A stretch of 64,000 bases of DNA from positions 1 through 64,000 of the forward strand of contig NZ_PVTI01000017.1 of the NCBI RefSeq assembly GCF_003002895.1, in the 5' to 3' direction. Below, in pieces: positions 34,848 through 42,902 of the stretch. Positions within the stretch are counted from its first letter, which is position 1, and each line of letters begins with the position of its first letter. The stretch comes from Knoellia remsis (lineage in GTDB: Bacteria; Actinomycetota; Actinomycetes; Actinomycetales; Dermatophilaceae). The position numbers were made by a program, and so were the translations under genes. Under the pieces are notes generated by a model. The model worked only from the letters and a program-made list of their open reading frames with translations, had not been told where the DNA came from and did no database searches.

Positions 34848-36128
34848 ATGCCCACCTCCCCCTCCCCTGCCTCCTGCGCGCCCGGCCGTGGCCGCGCGGC
34901 CGGCCACGGCCTCGCTTCGAGTGCGCGGCCACCACTGCGCTCGCGCACTGTCGCGCTCGTCCTCGTCGCGCTGCTCGCGCTGACCCTCGGCCTCGCCGCC
35001 GCCGTTGCCCTGTCCACGGCAACCGCCCGATCCGCCTCTGCCGCAACGCCGCTCACGGTCAGCCAGGCCATCGCGACGCAGAACGGCTCGACCCAGACGG
35101 TCCGCGGCTACATCGTGGGCGAGCCGGTCGCGACGACGACGGTCAACCGCAGCAACTTCACCGCCGACTACGCCATCGCGCTCGCCGACTCGGCGAGCCA
35201 GACCGACACGACGAAGATGCTCTACGTCCAGCTGACGACGCAGTGGCGCAGCGCCTGGGGGCTGAAGTCCAACCCCGGCAACCTGGGCCGGCTCGTCGAC
35301 GTCACCGGGCAGCTCACGGCCTACTTCTCGCACCCCGGCCTGAAGAACCCGACCGCCATCACCGCTGCCGGGACGACCGCGAGCCCCACTCCGACCGCGA
35401 CGGCCACCCCGAGCCCGACACCGACCCCGACCGCGACCGGCGGCACCGGCTACTACGCCGCCGCCGAGGGCAAGACGGGTGCGGCACTGCGCACCGCACT
35501 GCACGACATCATCAGCAACCAGAGCGTGCTCACCTACGACCAGGTGTGGACCGCGCTCAAGGACACCGACCAGGACCCGAACAACACCGCCAACGTCATC
35601 GAGCTCTACTCCGGCCGCTCGATCGCCAAGACGCTCAACGGCCCCGACCCCGACGACTGGAACCGCGAGCACGTGTGGCCGCAGAGCAAGGGCGGCTTCG
35701 GCACGACGCCCGGCCCGGGCACCGACGTGCACGCCCTGCGCCCCGAGGACGTCACCGTCAACGCCGACCGCGGCAGCCTCGACTTCGACAACGGCGGCAC
35801 GGCCGTCAACCAGTGCTCGGACTGCTGGCGCGACGGCGACTCGTTCGAGCCGCGCGACGCGGTCAAGGGTGACGTCGCCCGGATGATCTTCTACATGGCG
35901 ATCCGCTACGAGGGCGGCGACGGCTTCGCCAACCTCGAGCCCAACGACGTCACCGGCAACGGCTCGGTCCCCGCCATCGGCAAGCTCTCGACGCTCAAGG
36001 CGTGGAGTGCGGCCGACCCTCCGGACGCCTTCGAGAAGCGCCGCAACGAGCGGATCTACGCGCAGTGGCAGGGCAACCGGAACCCGTTCATCGACAACCC
36101 GCAGTGGGTCACCTCGATCTGGCCGTGA
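34848..36128 (+). CDS. Secreted endonuclease I family nuclease
   Basis: This is a 426-residue exported protein. The signal peptide is at about residues 33-65 (VALVLVALLALTLGLAAAVAL...ARSASA). An OB-like DUF6359 domain follows at about 68-165 (PLTVSQAIATQNGSTQTVRGYIVG), then a Thr/Pro linker (SPTPTATATPSPTPTPT), then an endonuclease I domain with the beta-beta-alpha-metal motif DDWNREHVWPQSKGGFG near residue 270. It would degrade extracellular DNA or RNA without strong sequence preference. The frame is open upstream; ATG 34848 is used because the signal peptide follows it. Confidence 0.87.
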   Translation: MPTSPSPASCAPGRGRAAGHGLASSARPPLRSRTVALVLVALLALTLGLAAAVALSTATARSASAATPLTVSQAIATQNGSTQTVRGYIVGEPVATTTVNRSNFTADYAIALADSASQTDTTKMLYVQLTTQWRSAWGLKSNPGNLGRLVDVTGQLTAYFSHPGLKNPTAITAAGTTASPTPTATATPSPTPTPTATGGTGYYAAAEGKTGAALRTALHDIISNQSVLTYDQVWTALKDTDQDPNNTANVIELYSGRSIAKTLNGPDPDDWNREHVWPQSKGGFGTTPGPGTDVHALRPEDVTVNADRGSLDFDNGGTAVNQCSDCWRDGDSFEPRDAVKGDVARMIFYMAIRYEGGDGFANLEPNDVTGNGSVPAIGKLSTLKAWSAADPPDAFEKRRNERIYAQWQGNRNPFIDNPQWVTSIWP

Positions 36129-36135
36129 GGTCTCG

Positions 36136-36612
36136 TCATCCGCCCAGGGTCGACAGGGCGTCACCGTCCATGCGGAAGACGGTCCACTCGTCCTGCGGCA
36201 CCGCACCGAGGCTGCGGTAGAACCCGATCGAGGGCTCGTTCCAGTCGAGGACCCACCACTCGAGCCGCTGGTAGCCGCGCTCGACGCACGTGCGCGCCAG
36301 GGTCGCGAGGAGCTCACGCCCGAGACCGCTCCCGCGATGCGCCGGCTCGACGAAGAGGTCCTCGAGCCAGATCCCGTTGACGCCGGTCCACGTCGAGAAG
36401 GTGAGGTACCAGATCGCCATCCCGACGACCTCGCCGTCGACCTCGGCGACGTGCGCGAACGTCGTCGGTGTCCCGGAGACCGGGAAGAGCGCCATACGGA
36501 AGTGCTCCTCGGTCGCTTGGACCGCGTCCGGCTCCTTCTCGTAGATGGCGAGCTCGCGCACGAGTCGCAGGATGGCCGGCACGTCGTCGGGCGTCGCCTC
36601 GCGGATGGTCAT
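36136..36612 (-). CDS. GNAT acetyltransferase (diamine acetyltransferase-like)
   Basis: This 158-residue acetyltransferase has MTIREATPDDVPAILRLVRELAIYEKEPD at the N-terminus, LEDLFVEPAHRGSGLGRELLATLA (acetyl-CoA loop) and VLDWNEPSIGFYRSLGA near the end. This pattern resembles the spermidine/spermine (SAT1-like) N-acetyltransferases and related thialysine acetylases. ATG 36612 is predicted leaderless (TACGCT six bases upstream). The frame is open beyond it into the divergent gene, but that part is not used. Confidence 0.87.
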   Translation of the reverse strand: MTIREATPDDVPAILRLVRELAIYEKEPDAVQATEEHFRMALFPVSGTPTTFAHVAEVDGEVVGMAIWYLTFSTWTGVNGIWLEDLFVEPAHRGSGLGRELLATLARTCVERGYQRLEWWVLDWNEPSIGFYRSLGAVPQDEWTVFRMDGDALSTLGG

Positions 36613-36618
36613 TCCGTG

Positions 36619-36641
36619 AGCGTATGCCGCGGGCGTACGTT
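36619..36641. promoter_or_regulatory. Divergent leaderless promoter pair
   Basis: On the minus strand TACGCT (36619-36624) ends six bases before ATG 36612. On the plus strand TACGTT (36636-36641) ends six bases before ATG 36648. The two starts are only 35 bases apart, leaving no room for untranslated leaders. One copy of the GTATGCCG word lies between the boxes, and another contains the plus-strand ATG. Confidence 0.55.
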
Positions 36642-36647
36642 GGACGT

Positions 36648-37049
36648 ATGCCGTCCACGCGCGTTCCCGCTGACCTGGCCCCGCTGCTCGAGGCTCCGAA
36701 CTACGGCCACGTCGCGACGGTCCGTCCCGACGGGTCGCCACAGGTGAACCCGATGTGGTTCCTCTGGGACCGCGACACCGACACGATCCGGTTCACGCAC
36801 ACGACGAACCGCGCGAAGTACCGCAACCTGCAGGCCAACCCGGCCATGGCGATGGAGGTGCTCGACCCCGAGAACCCGTACCGGTTCGTCGAGGTCCGCG
36901 GCCGGCTCGTCGAGACCGTCCCGGATCCTGAGGGTGCGTTCTACCCGGTGCTCGGGGCGCGCTACGGCAACCCCGAGACGCCGGTGCCGCCGGATGCGCC
37001 CGACCGGGTCATCCTCGTCATGTCGATCGACAAGGTCATCGGCAAGTGA
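36648..37049 (+). CDS. PPOX-class F420-dependent oxidoreductase
   Basis: This 133-residue split-beta-barrel flavin/deazaflavin protein has GHVATVRPDGSPQVNPMWFLWD, THTTNRAKYRNLQANP and RFVEVRGRLVE, typical of F420H2-dependent PPOX-class reductases (Rv1155-like). Substrates may be quinones or tetrapyrrole-related compounds. ATG 36648 is leaderless. It overlaps the next gene by four bases (GTGA at 37046). Confidence 0.87.
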   Translation: MPSTRVPADLAPLLEAPNYGHVATVRPDGSPQVNPMWFLWDRDTDTIRFTHTTNRAKYRNLQANPAMAMEVLDPENPYRFVEVRGRLVETVPDPEGAFYPVLGARYGNPETPVPPDAPDRVILVMSIDKVIGK

Positions 37050-37396
37050 GCGTCGGCGGGGATGAGCTGGTCTTCCACGTCACCCGTCCGGCGACGTGGG
37101 AGCAGGCGGTCGCCGACGGGGCATTCACCGAGTCGACGCTCGACCGCTCGCTCGAGGAGGAGGGCTTCATCCACTGCTGCGACGCGGTGCAGCTCGACTT
37201 CGTGCTGAACGCGTTCTATGCCGGCGTCGACGAGGACCTGCTCCTGCTGACGATCGACCCGGAGCTGCTCGAGTCGCGGCTGGTCCGCGAGGTCGGCGTG
37301 CCCGAGACGGGCGAGACGTTCCCCCACGTCTACGGACCGATCAACCCCTCCGCCGTGGTCGAGACCCAGCTCCTCCACCCGCCCCACACCCGGTGA
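37046..37396 (+). CDS. DUF952 family protein
   Basis: This 116-residue protein has LVFHVTRPATWEQAVADGAF, EEGFIHCCDAVQL and PETGETFPHVYGPINPSAVV, the recognisable DUF952 pattern (glutathione-S-transferase-domain-like small proteins of unknown function). The GTG start overlaps the PPOX gene stop, so the two are co-translated. The stop codon lies inside the first family C repeat. Confidence 0.85.
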   Translation: MSVGGDELVFHVTRPATWEQAVADGAFTESTLDRSLEEEGFIHCCDAVQLDFVLNAFYAGVDEDLLLLTIDPELLESRLVREVGVPETGETFPHVYGPINPSAVVETQLLHPPHTR

Positions 37397-37462
37397 AGAA
37401 GTCACCCAATTGAACGCCGGGAACAGCCCCCACCCCGTGAAAAAGTCACCCAATTGAACGCC
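37393..37462. repeat. Family C repeat, two direct copies
   Basis: GTGAAGAAGTCACCCAATTG at 37393 and GTGAAAAAGTCACCCAATTG at 37437, each followed by AACGCC, lie 44 bases apart in the gap between two convergent genes. A third, inverted and degenerate copy is at 23698-23719. Confidence 0.7.
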
Positions 37463-37513
37463 TAGGGCCTTCACCGCCCACGGGTTCCGACTCGCAGAGC
37501 GGAAAGTGGTGAG

Positions 37514-38419
37514 TCAGGGAACGCGGCCGCGGCGGGCGGGGTGGGTGTTGAGATCGAGCAGCATCTCGAGCAGGCGCTCGGCCGCCGGGTTCGGCCGGGC
37601 GGTCTCGCGCACGAGTGCCGAGATCTCACGCATCGGCGTCGGGTCGGTGATGCGCAGCCGCGTCACGTCCGGCGGCAGTGACCGCGCCGCGAGCCGGGGC
37701 ATGACCGAGATGCCCACCCCGGCCGCCACGAACTGGATGGCCGAGTGGTACTCCTGCGCCTGGACCGTGAACCGCGGCGTGAAACCCGCTGCGGCACAAG
37801 CGGACACGACGATCCGGTGCCCGAGCGAGCCCACGAGGTCGTTCGACACCCACGTCTCACTCCGGAGGTCGGCCAGGGCGACGGTGCGCTCGTGGACGAG
37901 GTGGTGCCGAGTCGGGATGACCGCGACGAACGGGTCGGTCGCGAGCGGGACCTTCCGATAACCGGGCCGCCCGCCCCCGTCCGGCGGGTCGATGACGATG
38001 TCGATGTCGGGGGTGACGTTCCGGCTCGTGACCTCGGTGAGGACGAGCTTGACGGTGATGTCCGGCAGCTCCTTGGTGAGCCGCTTGACCAGACGCGGCA
38101 TCCACGCCGCGCCTGCCGAGCTGAAGTAGCCGACGGTGAGCCGACCGCTCCGCCCCTCGCGCAGGTCGGCGACGACCGAGTCGAGCCGGCCCCATTGGCT
38201 CATCGCCTCTTCGCTCTGCGCGGCGAGCTCGAGTCCGGCCGGTGTGGGCGTGATCCCGCGCCCGGCCCGCTGGAAGAGCACCAATCCGGTCTCGCGCGCG
38301 AGCGCCGAGAGGTGCTGGCTCACCGCGCTCGAGGTCAGCCCGAGGTTGTCGGCAGCCGCCTGCACGGAGCCTCCGGCGACGACGGCGCGGAAGACGCTGA
38401 GGCGGTGCGGGTCGAGCAT
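37514..38419 (-). CDS. LysR family transcriptional regulator
   Basis: This 301-residue regulator has the N-terminal winged helix LSVFRAVVAGGSVQAAADNL...SAVSQHLSALARETG and a periplasmic-binding-like effector domain (GRLTVGYFSSAGAAWMPRLV, AAGVGISVMPRLAA). ATG 38419 has TATGAT six bases upstream, so it is predicted leaderless. The divergent neighbour is a very small open frame, an unusual LysR target. The regulated gene is not evident. Confidence 0.88.
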   Translation of the reverse strand: MLDPHRLSVFRAVVAGGSVQAAADNLGLTSSAVSQHLSALARETGLVLFQRAGRGITPTPAGLELAAQSEEAMSQWGRLDSVVADLREGRSGRLTVGYFSSAGAAWMPRLVKRLTKELPDITVKLVLTEVTSRNVTPDIDIVIDPPDGGGRPGYRKVPLATDPFVAVIPTRHHLVHERTVALADLRSETWVSNDLVGSLGHRIVVSACAAAGFTPRFTVQAQEYHSAIQFVAAGVGISVMPRLAARSLPPDVTRLRITDPTPMREISALVRETARPNPAAERLLEMLLDLNTHPARRGRVP

Positions 38420-38501
38420 GCGCTGATCATACAGTGGTGCTTAACAACCATGTAGCAAAGTCACGTTGTGCTAATGAGTGTGGGTCGCGAGAATTGGCGT
38501 C

Positions 38502-38672
38502 ATGATCCCCCGCACGCAGACCTTCCACACCGCCGTCCGCATCGCCGACCGCATCCGCAGCTTCGCCCGCCCCGGCACCTCGGGCTGGAACAACATCCCC
38601 GACATGGACCGTGCCCGCACCGGTCACGAGCTCATGGTCGCCCTCCAGTGGGAGCAGCACCGCCCCCGCTGA
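38502..38672 (+). CDS. Hypothetical small protein, divergent from LysR
   Basis: This 56-residue open frame begins MIPRTQTFHTAVRIADRIRS and ends ALQWEQHRPR. It has a basic N-terminal helix and a conserved-looking tail (GWNNIPDMDRARTGHELMVA). Codon bias is normal for the genome (G/C third positions). No ribosome site is clear; ATG 38478 would give 64 residues. It lies head-to-head with the LysR gene at the place where a LysR target is expected. Family not recognised. Confidence 0.45.
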   Translation: MIPRTQTFHTAVRIADRIRSFARPGTSGWNNIPDMDRARTGHELMVALQWEQHRPR

Positions 38673-38680
38673 CCCCAAGG

Positions 38681-38763
38681 CAGCACCGTCCCGAACCGTC
38701 CCATGGGGTGAGCTCGGGACACCAGCACCGTCCCGAACCGTCCACTTGGGTGAGTTCGGGACA
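38681..38763. repeat. Family D tandem hairpin repeat
   Basis: Two units of about 41 bases share CAGCACCGTCCCGAACCGTC and end in GGGTGAG(C/T)TCGGGACA. Within each unit GTCCCGA(A)C pairs with G(T/C)TCGGGAC. They fill the gap between convergent genes and end at the stop codon of the SGNH hydrolase, so a tandem terminator is plausible. Confidence 0.7.
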
Positions 38764-39702
38764 CTAGCGACTTGCGCGCACCTCGCGATCGAGCTCCTGG
38801 AGCTCCTCGCGCCGGTCCTCGCGGACGAGTCGCACGACCCGATCCGGGTCGATCCCCGCACGTCGCGCGCCGTCGAGGCTCGGGCCGGACAGCAGGTCCG
38901 GCAGCGAGAACGTCGGCGCGTCGCCGCGTCTGGCGGGCCCCTCCTCGACGCGCACTTCGGGCCGGTCGCGCTGCGGCAGCACTGAGGGCTCCACTCCGAA
39001 TCCCTCAGCCACCAGCCGCGCATAGGCCTCGTGCCCGGCGCCGTTGGGGTGGTAGGACTCCTCGAGCGGCCACCCGACCCCGTTGATCCACTCGACCGCG
39101 TCACAGACCGCGTGCCCGTCGAACGCCGCGCGCGGGTCGACGAACCTCGCACCCACCTTCGCGGCCGCCGCGCTGATGACGTCGGCGAGCTCGCCCGTGC
39201 CGCGCTCGATGCGCGACATCTCGTGGGGGCTGAAGAAGGTCAGCGCATTGCAGTCCGTGCCGTTGAAGATGACCGGGTATGCCGTGAGCACCAGCTCCGC
39301 TGTCGGCGCACCTTCGCGGACGCGCCCCAGGAGGGCGTCGAGCCGCCCGGGCAGCTCCTGGGTCACGAGAGCCGACGCCTCGTCGAGGACCCGGTCGGAG
39401 TCGGTCATCCAGGCCGGCTTGGCGCACTCGACGAGCACTGGGACGAAGCCGGCGTCGTTGCCGCCGATGGTCAGGGAGACGTGGGTGGTCTCCGGGCCGA
39501 GCGCGGCGACCTGGTCCTCGACGACGTTCGCCACCGTCGCGCCGAGGCACGCCTGGTAGGCGAGGTCCACCCCGAGCGAGCGGGCGACGCTCACGGGATA
39601 GCCGGCGAAGGCGCGCCAGCACTCGCTGCGCCCGGGACCACCACCCACGCCCGCGGCATACGAGTCTCCAAGGGCGACATACGGCAGGCTCACGCGACTC
39701 AT
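38764..39702 (-). CDS. SGNH/GDSL-type esterase
   Basis: This 312-residue hydrolase has block I YVALGDSYAAGVGGGP (catalytic Ser in GDSY), the Gly of block II region, block III TIGGNDAGFVP, and the C-terminal ESYHPNGAGHEAYA carrying the Asp/His-type pair (H in YHPN). Lipases and esterases of this type act on acyl glycerols or peptidoglycan/lipid esters. No signal peptide is seen from ATG 39702; the upstream open frame is not convincing. The last ~60 residues are charged and carry no domain. Confidence 0.85.
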   Translation of the reverse strand: MSRVSLPYVALGDSYAAGVGGGPGRSECWRAFAGYPVSVARSLGVDLAYQACLGATVANVVEDQVAALGPETTHVSLTIGGNDAGFVPVLVECAKPAWMTDSDRVLDEASALVTQELPGRLDALLGRVREGAPTAELVLTAYPVIFNGTDCNALTFFSPHEMSRIERGTGELADVISAAAAKVGARFVDPRAAFDGHAVCDAVEWINGVGWPLEESYHPNGAGHEAYARLVAEGFGVEPSVLPQRDRPEVRVEEGPARRGDAPTFSLPDLLSGPSLDGARRAGIDPDRVVRLVREDRREELQELDREVRASR

Positions 39703-39750
39703 CCAAGCAAAAGCGACCGACGTCGGCCATGCTGAGGACCCATCCACCCA

Positions 39751-39802
39751 CGACTGGTTGCGCACAGTTCGCGTCGTCGTGCGAAGGATGCGCAACCAGT
39801 CG
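39751..39802. repeat. Intergenic palindrome, family B
   Basis: CGACTGGTTGCGCACAGTTC at 39751 onward pairs with 39781-39802 (19 of 22 positions) around an eight-base loop. It lies between divergent genes, so it cannot be a simple terminator for either. It shares its core with 18924-18977. Confidence 0.7.
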
Positions 39803-39820
39803 GACGAAAGGGAACGGCAC

Positions 39821-40564
39821 GTGGCACGCAGGGCGAGGGAGCCGCACCACTGGGCGGACGACAGCCGACGGGCGTGGGTAGCCGTTGTCGTCTCCGTGAC
39901 GGTGGCCATCGCCGTGCGGCTCGTCGCGCGCTGGGTCGACTTCGGCGGCGGGCGCGAGGACGACCAGGTCGAAGGGCTGGCGACGGTGCTGACGCTCTTC
40001 ATCGTCATGCTCGCGACGTACCTCGTGCACACGTGGCGGGTCTTCTCCCGCTACGAGCCCGCGCAGCTCGAAGAGGCGGTCGAGGCGACGACGACGTTCA
40101 GCGAACGCAGCGGCTCCCCGCAGCTCGCGCGGGCATTCCACTGGCGGTGGGGGACGGGCGCAGGGTCGTGGCTCGTGACGACCGCGGCGATGAGCCTCTT
40201 CGTCGTCGGTGCGCTCATCCTCACCGAACGGTTGAAGGCCAGCCCGGTCCTCGTGCTCGGCTCACTGCTCGTCGTCGCCCTCGCGTGGATGGTCATGGCG
40301 GTGAGCGGGACGCTCATGCTCGTGCGCCAGGACCTCGGGCCGAAGGGGCCGGGGCGCGCGCTGCAGTTCCCCGACGACGGCGGTCACGCGTGGGGCGACT
40401 ACTTCTATCTCGGCATGCAGGTGTGCACGACGTTCTCGACGTCGGACGTGTCGGTGATGACGACGCGGATGCGCGAGGTGATCACGTCGCTCGTCGCGAC
40501 GGCGTTCGTCTTCAACACGGTCATCGTCGCGATGCTCGTGTCGGTCCTGCTCTCGCAGGGCTGA
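39821..40564 (+). CDS. DUF1345 family membrane protein
   Basis: This 247-residue protein has about five TM helices and the DUF1345 hallmarks ATYLVHTWRVFSRYEP, the C-terminal DYFYLGMQVCTTFSTSDVSV and a final helix (TAFVFNTVIVAMLVSVLLS). The DYxY...TTFSTSD segment resembles an ion-channel pore loop, but function is unknown. GTG 39821 is chosen because AAAGGGA lies seven bases upstream; earlier starts lie inside the family B palindrome. Confidence 0.8.
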   Translation: MARRAREPHHWADDSRRAWVAVVVSVTVAIAVRLVARWVDFGGGREDDQVEGLATVLTLFIVMLATYLVHTWRVFSRYEPAQLEEAVEATTTFSERSGSPQLARAFHWRWGTGAGSWLVTTAAMSLFVVGALILTERLKASPVLVLGSLLVVALAWMVMAVSGTLMLVRQDLGPKGPGRALQFPDDGGHAWGDYFYLGMQVCTTFSTSDVSVMTTRMREVITSLVATAFVFNTVIVAMLVSVLLSQG

Positions 40565-40593
40565 CCGTCGACGACGGACGAGCCCTCAGATGC

Positions 40594-40641
40594 ACTGATT
40601 GCCTGTCCCCGGCAGACACCTGCCGGGAACCGGCAATCAGT
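40594..40641. repeat. Family A palindrome between convergent genes
   Basis: ACTGATTGCCTGTCCCCGGC at 40594 onward pairs with 40621-40641 (19 of 21) with a six-base loop. It is placed between the DUF1345 gene and the thioredoxin gene, which converge. A bidirectional terminator is likely. Confidence 0.75.
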
Positions 40642-40657
40642 CGGAAGAAGCGCGGCG

Positions 40658-41041
40658 TCAGGAGTCCTGCTGGCCCTGGGCGGCCTGCTGCTCGGCGACC
40701 TTGGCGCGCACGTCGTCCATGTCGAGGCCCTTGATCTGCTCGATGATGCCGTCGAGCGCGGGCGCGGGCAGCGCCCCCGGCTGGGCGAAGACGAGGATCG
40801 AGTCGCGGAACGCCATGAGCGTCGGGATGGACGTGATCTGCGCGGCCGCGGCGAGCTGCTGCTCGGCCTCGGTGTCGACCTTGGCGAAGACGACGCCGTC
40901 GTGCTTCTCGGACGCCTCCTCGAAGACGGGCGCGAACCGCTTGCACGGCCCACACCACTCGGCCCAGAAGTCGACGAGCACGATGTCGTTGCCCGTGACG
41001 GTCTTCTCGAAGGTGTCGGCGGTGAGCTCGACGGTGGCCAT
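40658..41041 (-). CDS. trxA: Thioredoxin
   Basis: This 127-residue thioredoxin-fold protein has VLVDFWAEWCGPCKRFAPVFE (CxxC near residue 30) and the cis-Pro segment ITSIPTLMAFRD. A charged C-terminal extension (DDVRAKVAEQQAAQGQQDS) makes it longer than classical TrxA (~108). It acts as a cytoplasmic dithiol reductant. GGAG lies upstream of ATG 41041. The 270 bases before the aminotransferase hold no gene. Confidence 0.88.
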   Translation of the reverse strand: MATVELTADTFEKTVTGNDIVLVDFWAEWCGPCKRFAPVFEEASEKHDGVVFAKVDTEAEQQLAAAAQITSIPTLMAFRDSILVFAQPGALPAPALDGIIEQIKGLDMDDVRAKVAEQQAAQGQQDS

Positions 41042-41312
41042 GGATGCTCCTAGGGGTCGCGGATGGAACTTCTCGCCCGTCTCAACACCGCACGGGGCGC
41101 CGATCATCCACCGGCGCGCGGCCGGCATACCCCGGAGAACCCGGACGGCGCCCCTCAGCCTGCCAAAAAGCCTCCGGACATGCCACGGGCGCGCGTCGGT
41201 ACAGGGGGTTTCACGACGCGCGCCCGGCTGACTCACAGACTAGCGAGAAAACATGGTCGTTGAACAGTCTTCGACCGATGTGATGCCGACCGCTTTGCCG
41301 GACGAGCGCGCC

Positions 41313-41318
41313 TATGCT
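41313..41318 (+). promoter_or_regulatory. -10 box that sets the aminotransferase start
   Basis: TATGCT ends seven bases before GTG 41326. The ATG inside this hexamer (41314) would be an upstream in-frame start, but as part of the -10 box it would not be transcribed. Confidence 0.5.
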
Positions 41319-41325
41319 GGCGAAG

Positions 41326-42717
41326 GTGACTGACACCGCCGCAGGAACCGCCCCGTCGAGCGCCACCCCGTCGAGCCCCGCGCAGCGCGTCCGCTCCGTG
41401 ACCGACGACGACCGCGCCCACGTCTTCCACTCGTGGTCGGCGCAGGCCCAGATCTCCCCGCCCGAGATCACCTGGGCCGAGGGCTCGAGGTTCGAGACCG
41501 CCGACGGCACGCGCTACCTCGACTTCTCGAGCCAGCTCGTCAACGTCAACATCGGCTACCAGCACCCGAAGCTCGTCGAGGCGATCCAGCGCCAGGCCGG
41601 CCGACTGCTCACCGTGAGCCCGGCGTTCGCCAACGACATGCGCAGCGAGGCAGCCCGGCTCATCGCCGAGGTCGCGCCCGGGGACCTCGACTCGGTGTTC
41701 TTCACCAACGGCGGCGCCGAGGCGACCGAGAACGCCATGCGCATGGCCCGCCTGCACACCGGTCGGCAGAAGGTGCTCACGACCTACCGCAGCTACCACG
41801 GTGCGACGGCGGGCGCGATCGCCGCCACGGGTGAGCCGCGGCGCTGGCCGTCGGAGCCGTCGGTGCCGGGGATCGTGCACTTCTGGGGTCCGTACCTCTA
41901 CCGCAGCGCCTTCCACGCGAGCACCGAGGATGAGGAGCGCGACCGGGCCCTGCAGCACCTGCGCGACACGATCATGGTCGAGGGTCCGCAGACGATCGCC
42001 GCGATCATGCTCGAGTCCGTCGTCGGCACCAACGGCGTGCTCGTCCCGCCGCCGGGCTACCTCGCCGGAGTGCGCGAGATCTGCGACGAGCACGGCATCG
42101 TCTTCATCGCCGACGAGGTCATGGCCGGGTTCGGGCGGTGTGGCGAGTGGTTCGCCATCGACCGGTGGGAGGTCACGCCCGACCTCATCTGCTTCGCCAA
42201 GGGCGTCAACTCCGGCTACGTCCCGCTCGGCGGTGTCGTCATCTCGCGGGCCATCGCGGACACCTTCGCGGACCGGCCCTACCCCGGCGGGCTGACGTAC
42301 TCAGGGCACCCGCTCGCGTGCGCGTCGGCGGTCGCGTCGATCGGGATCTTCCGCGAGGAGGGCATCCTCGAGCACGTCCGCGGGGTCGAGGAGACGGTGC
42401 TGCGGCCCGGGCTCGAGGCCATCGCCGCGCGCCACCCGTCGGTGGGCGAGGTCCGTGGCGTGGGGTTCATGTATGCCGTGGAGCTGGTTCGCTCACGCGT
42501 GTCCCGTGAGCCGTTGGTCCCGTTCAACGCGTCCGGGGAGGCGGCCGCTCCGATGGCCGAGTTCGCGGCCGAGTGCAAGCGGCTCGGGTTGTGGCCGTTC
42601 GTGCACTTCAACCGGACCCACGTCGTGCCGCCATGCACGACGACCGCCGACGAGATGCGCGAGGGTCTCGAGAAGCTGGACGCCGCGCTCGAGGTGACCG
42701 ACCGGCATACGGCCTGA
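41326..42717 (+). CDS. Class III aminotransferase (taurine/beta-alanine-pyruvate type)
   Basis: This is a PLP-dependent transaminase of about 463 residues with FTNGGAEATENAMRMARLHTG (phosphate cup), SYHGAT, FIADEVMAGFGRCGEWFA (PLP-ring Asp) and the Schiff-base Lys in CFAKGVNSGYVPLGG. The closest recognisable types are taurine-pyruvate, beta-alanine-pyruvate and related omega-transaminases; the substrate cannot be fixed. GTG 41326 is preferred over ATG 41314 because of the -10 box. Confidence 0.87.
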   Translation: MTDTAAGTAPSSATPSSPAQRVRSVTDDDRAHVFHSWSAQAQISPPEITWAEGSRFETADGTRYLDFSSQLVNVNIGYQHPKLVEAIQRQAGRLLTVSPAFANDMRSEAARLIAEVAPGDLDSVFFTNGGAEATENAMRMARLHTGRQKVLTTYRSYHGATAGAIAATGEPRRWPSEPSVPGIVHFWGPYLYRSAFHASTEDEERDRALQHLRDTIMVEGPQTIAAIMLESVVGTNGVLVPPPGYLAGVREICDEHGIVFIADEVMAGFGRCGEWFAIDRWEVTPDLICFAKGVNSGYVPLGGVVISRAIADTFADRPYPGGLTYSGHPLACASAVASIGIFREEGILEHVRGVEETVLRPGLEAIAARHPSVGEVRGVGFMYAVELVRSRVSREPLVPFNASGEAAAPMAEFAAECKRLGLWPFVHFNRTHVVPPCTTTADEMREGLEKLDAALEVTDRHTA

Positions 42718-42780
42718 ACCCGCAGGCGCGATCGGGTCGAGCCGTGGCGCCGAGTCCCTGTCATTGCGCCAGAGTGCTTG

Positions 42781-42837
42781 GGTCTTGACCCGTACTGTGG
42801 AACAGAGTCGGCGCGTTCCAGAGTACGGGTCAAGACC
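42781..42837. terminator. Long stem-loop between convergent genes
   Basis: GGTCTTGACCCGTACTGTGG at 42781 onward pairs with 42815-42837 over 23 bases with one mismatch and an 11-base loop. It sits between the aminotransferase and GH13 genes, which converge. There is no T-tract. The strength of the stem exceeds ordinary terminators in the window. Confidence 0.65.
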
Positions 42838-42902
42838 TGAGCATGACGAGGTGACCGGTGCGATCCGCCCGCGACTCCTCCGCCATCGTCCTCACCCGCA
42901 CC

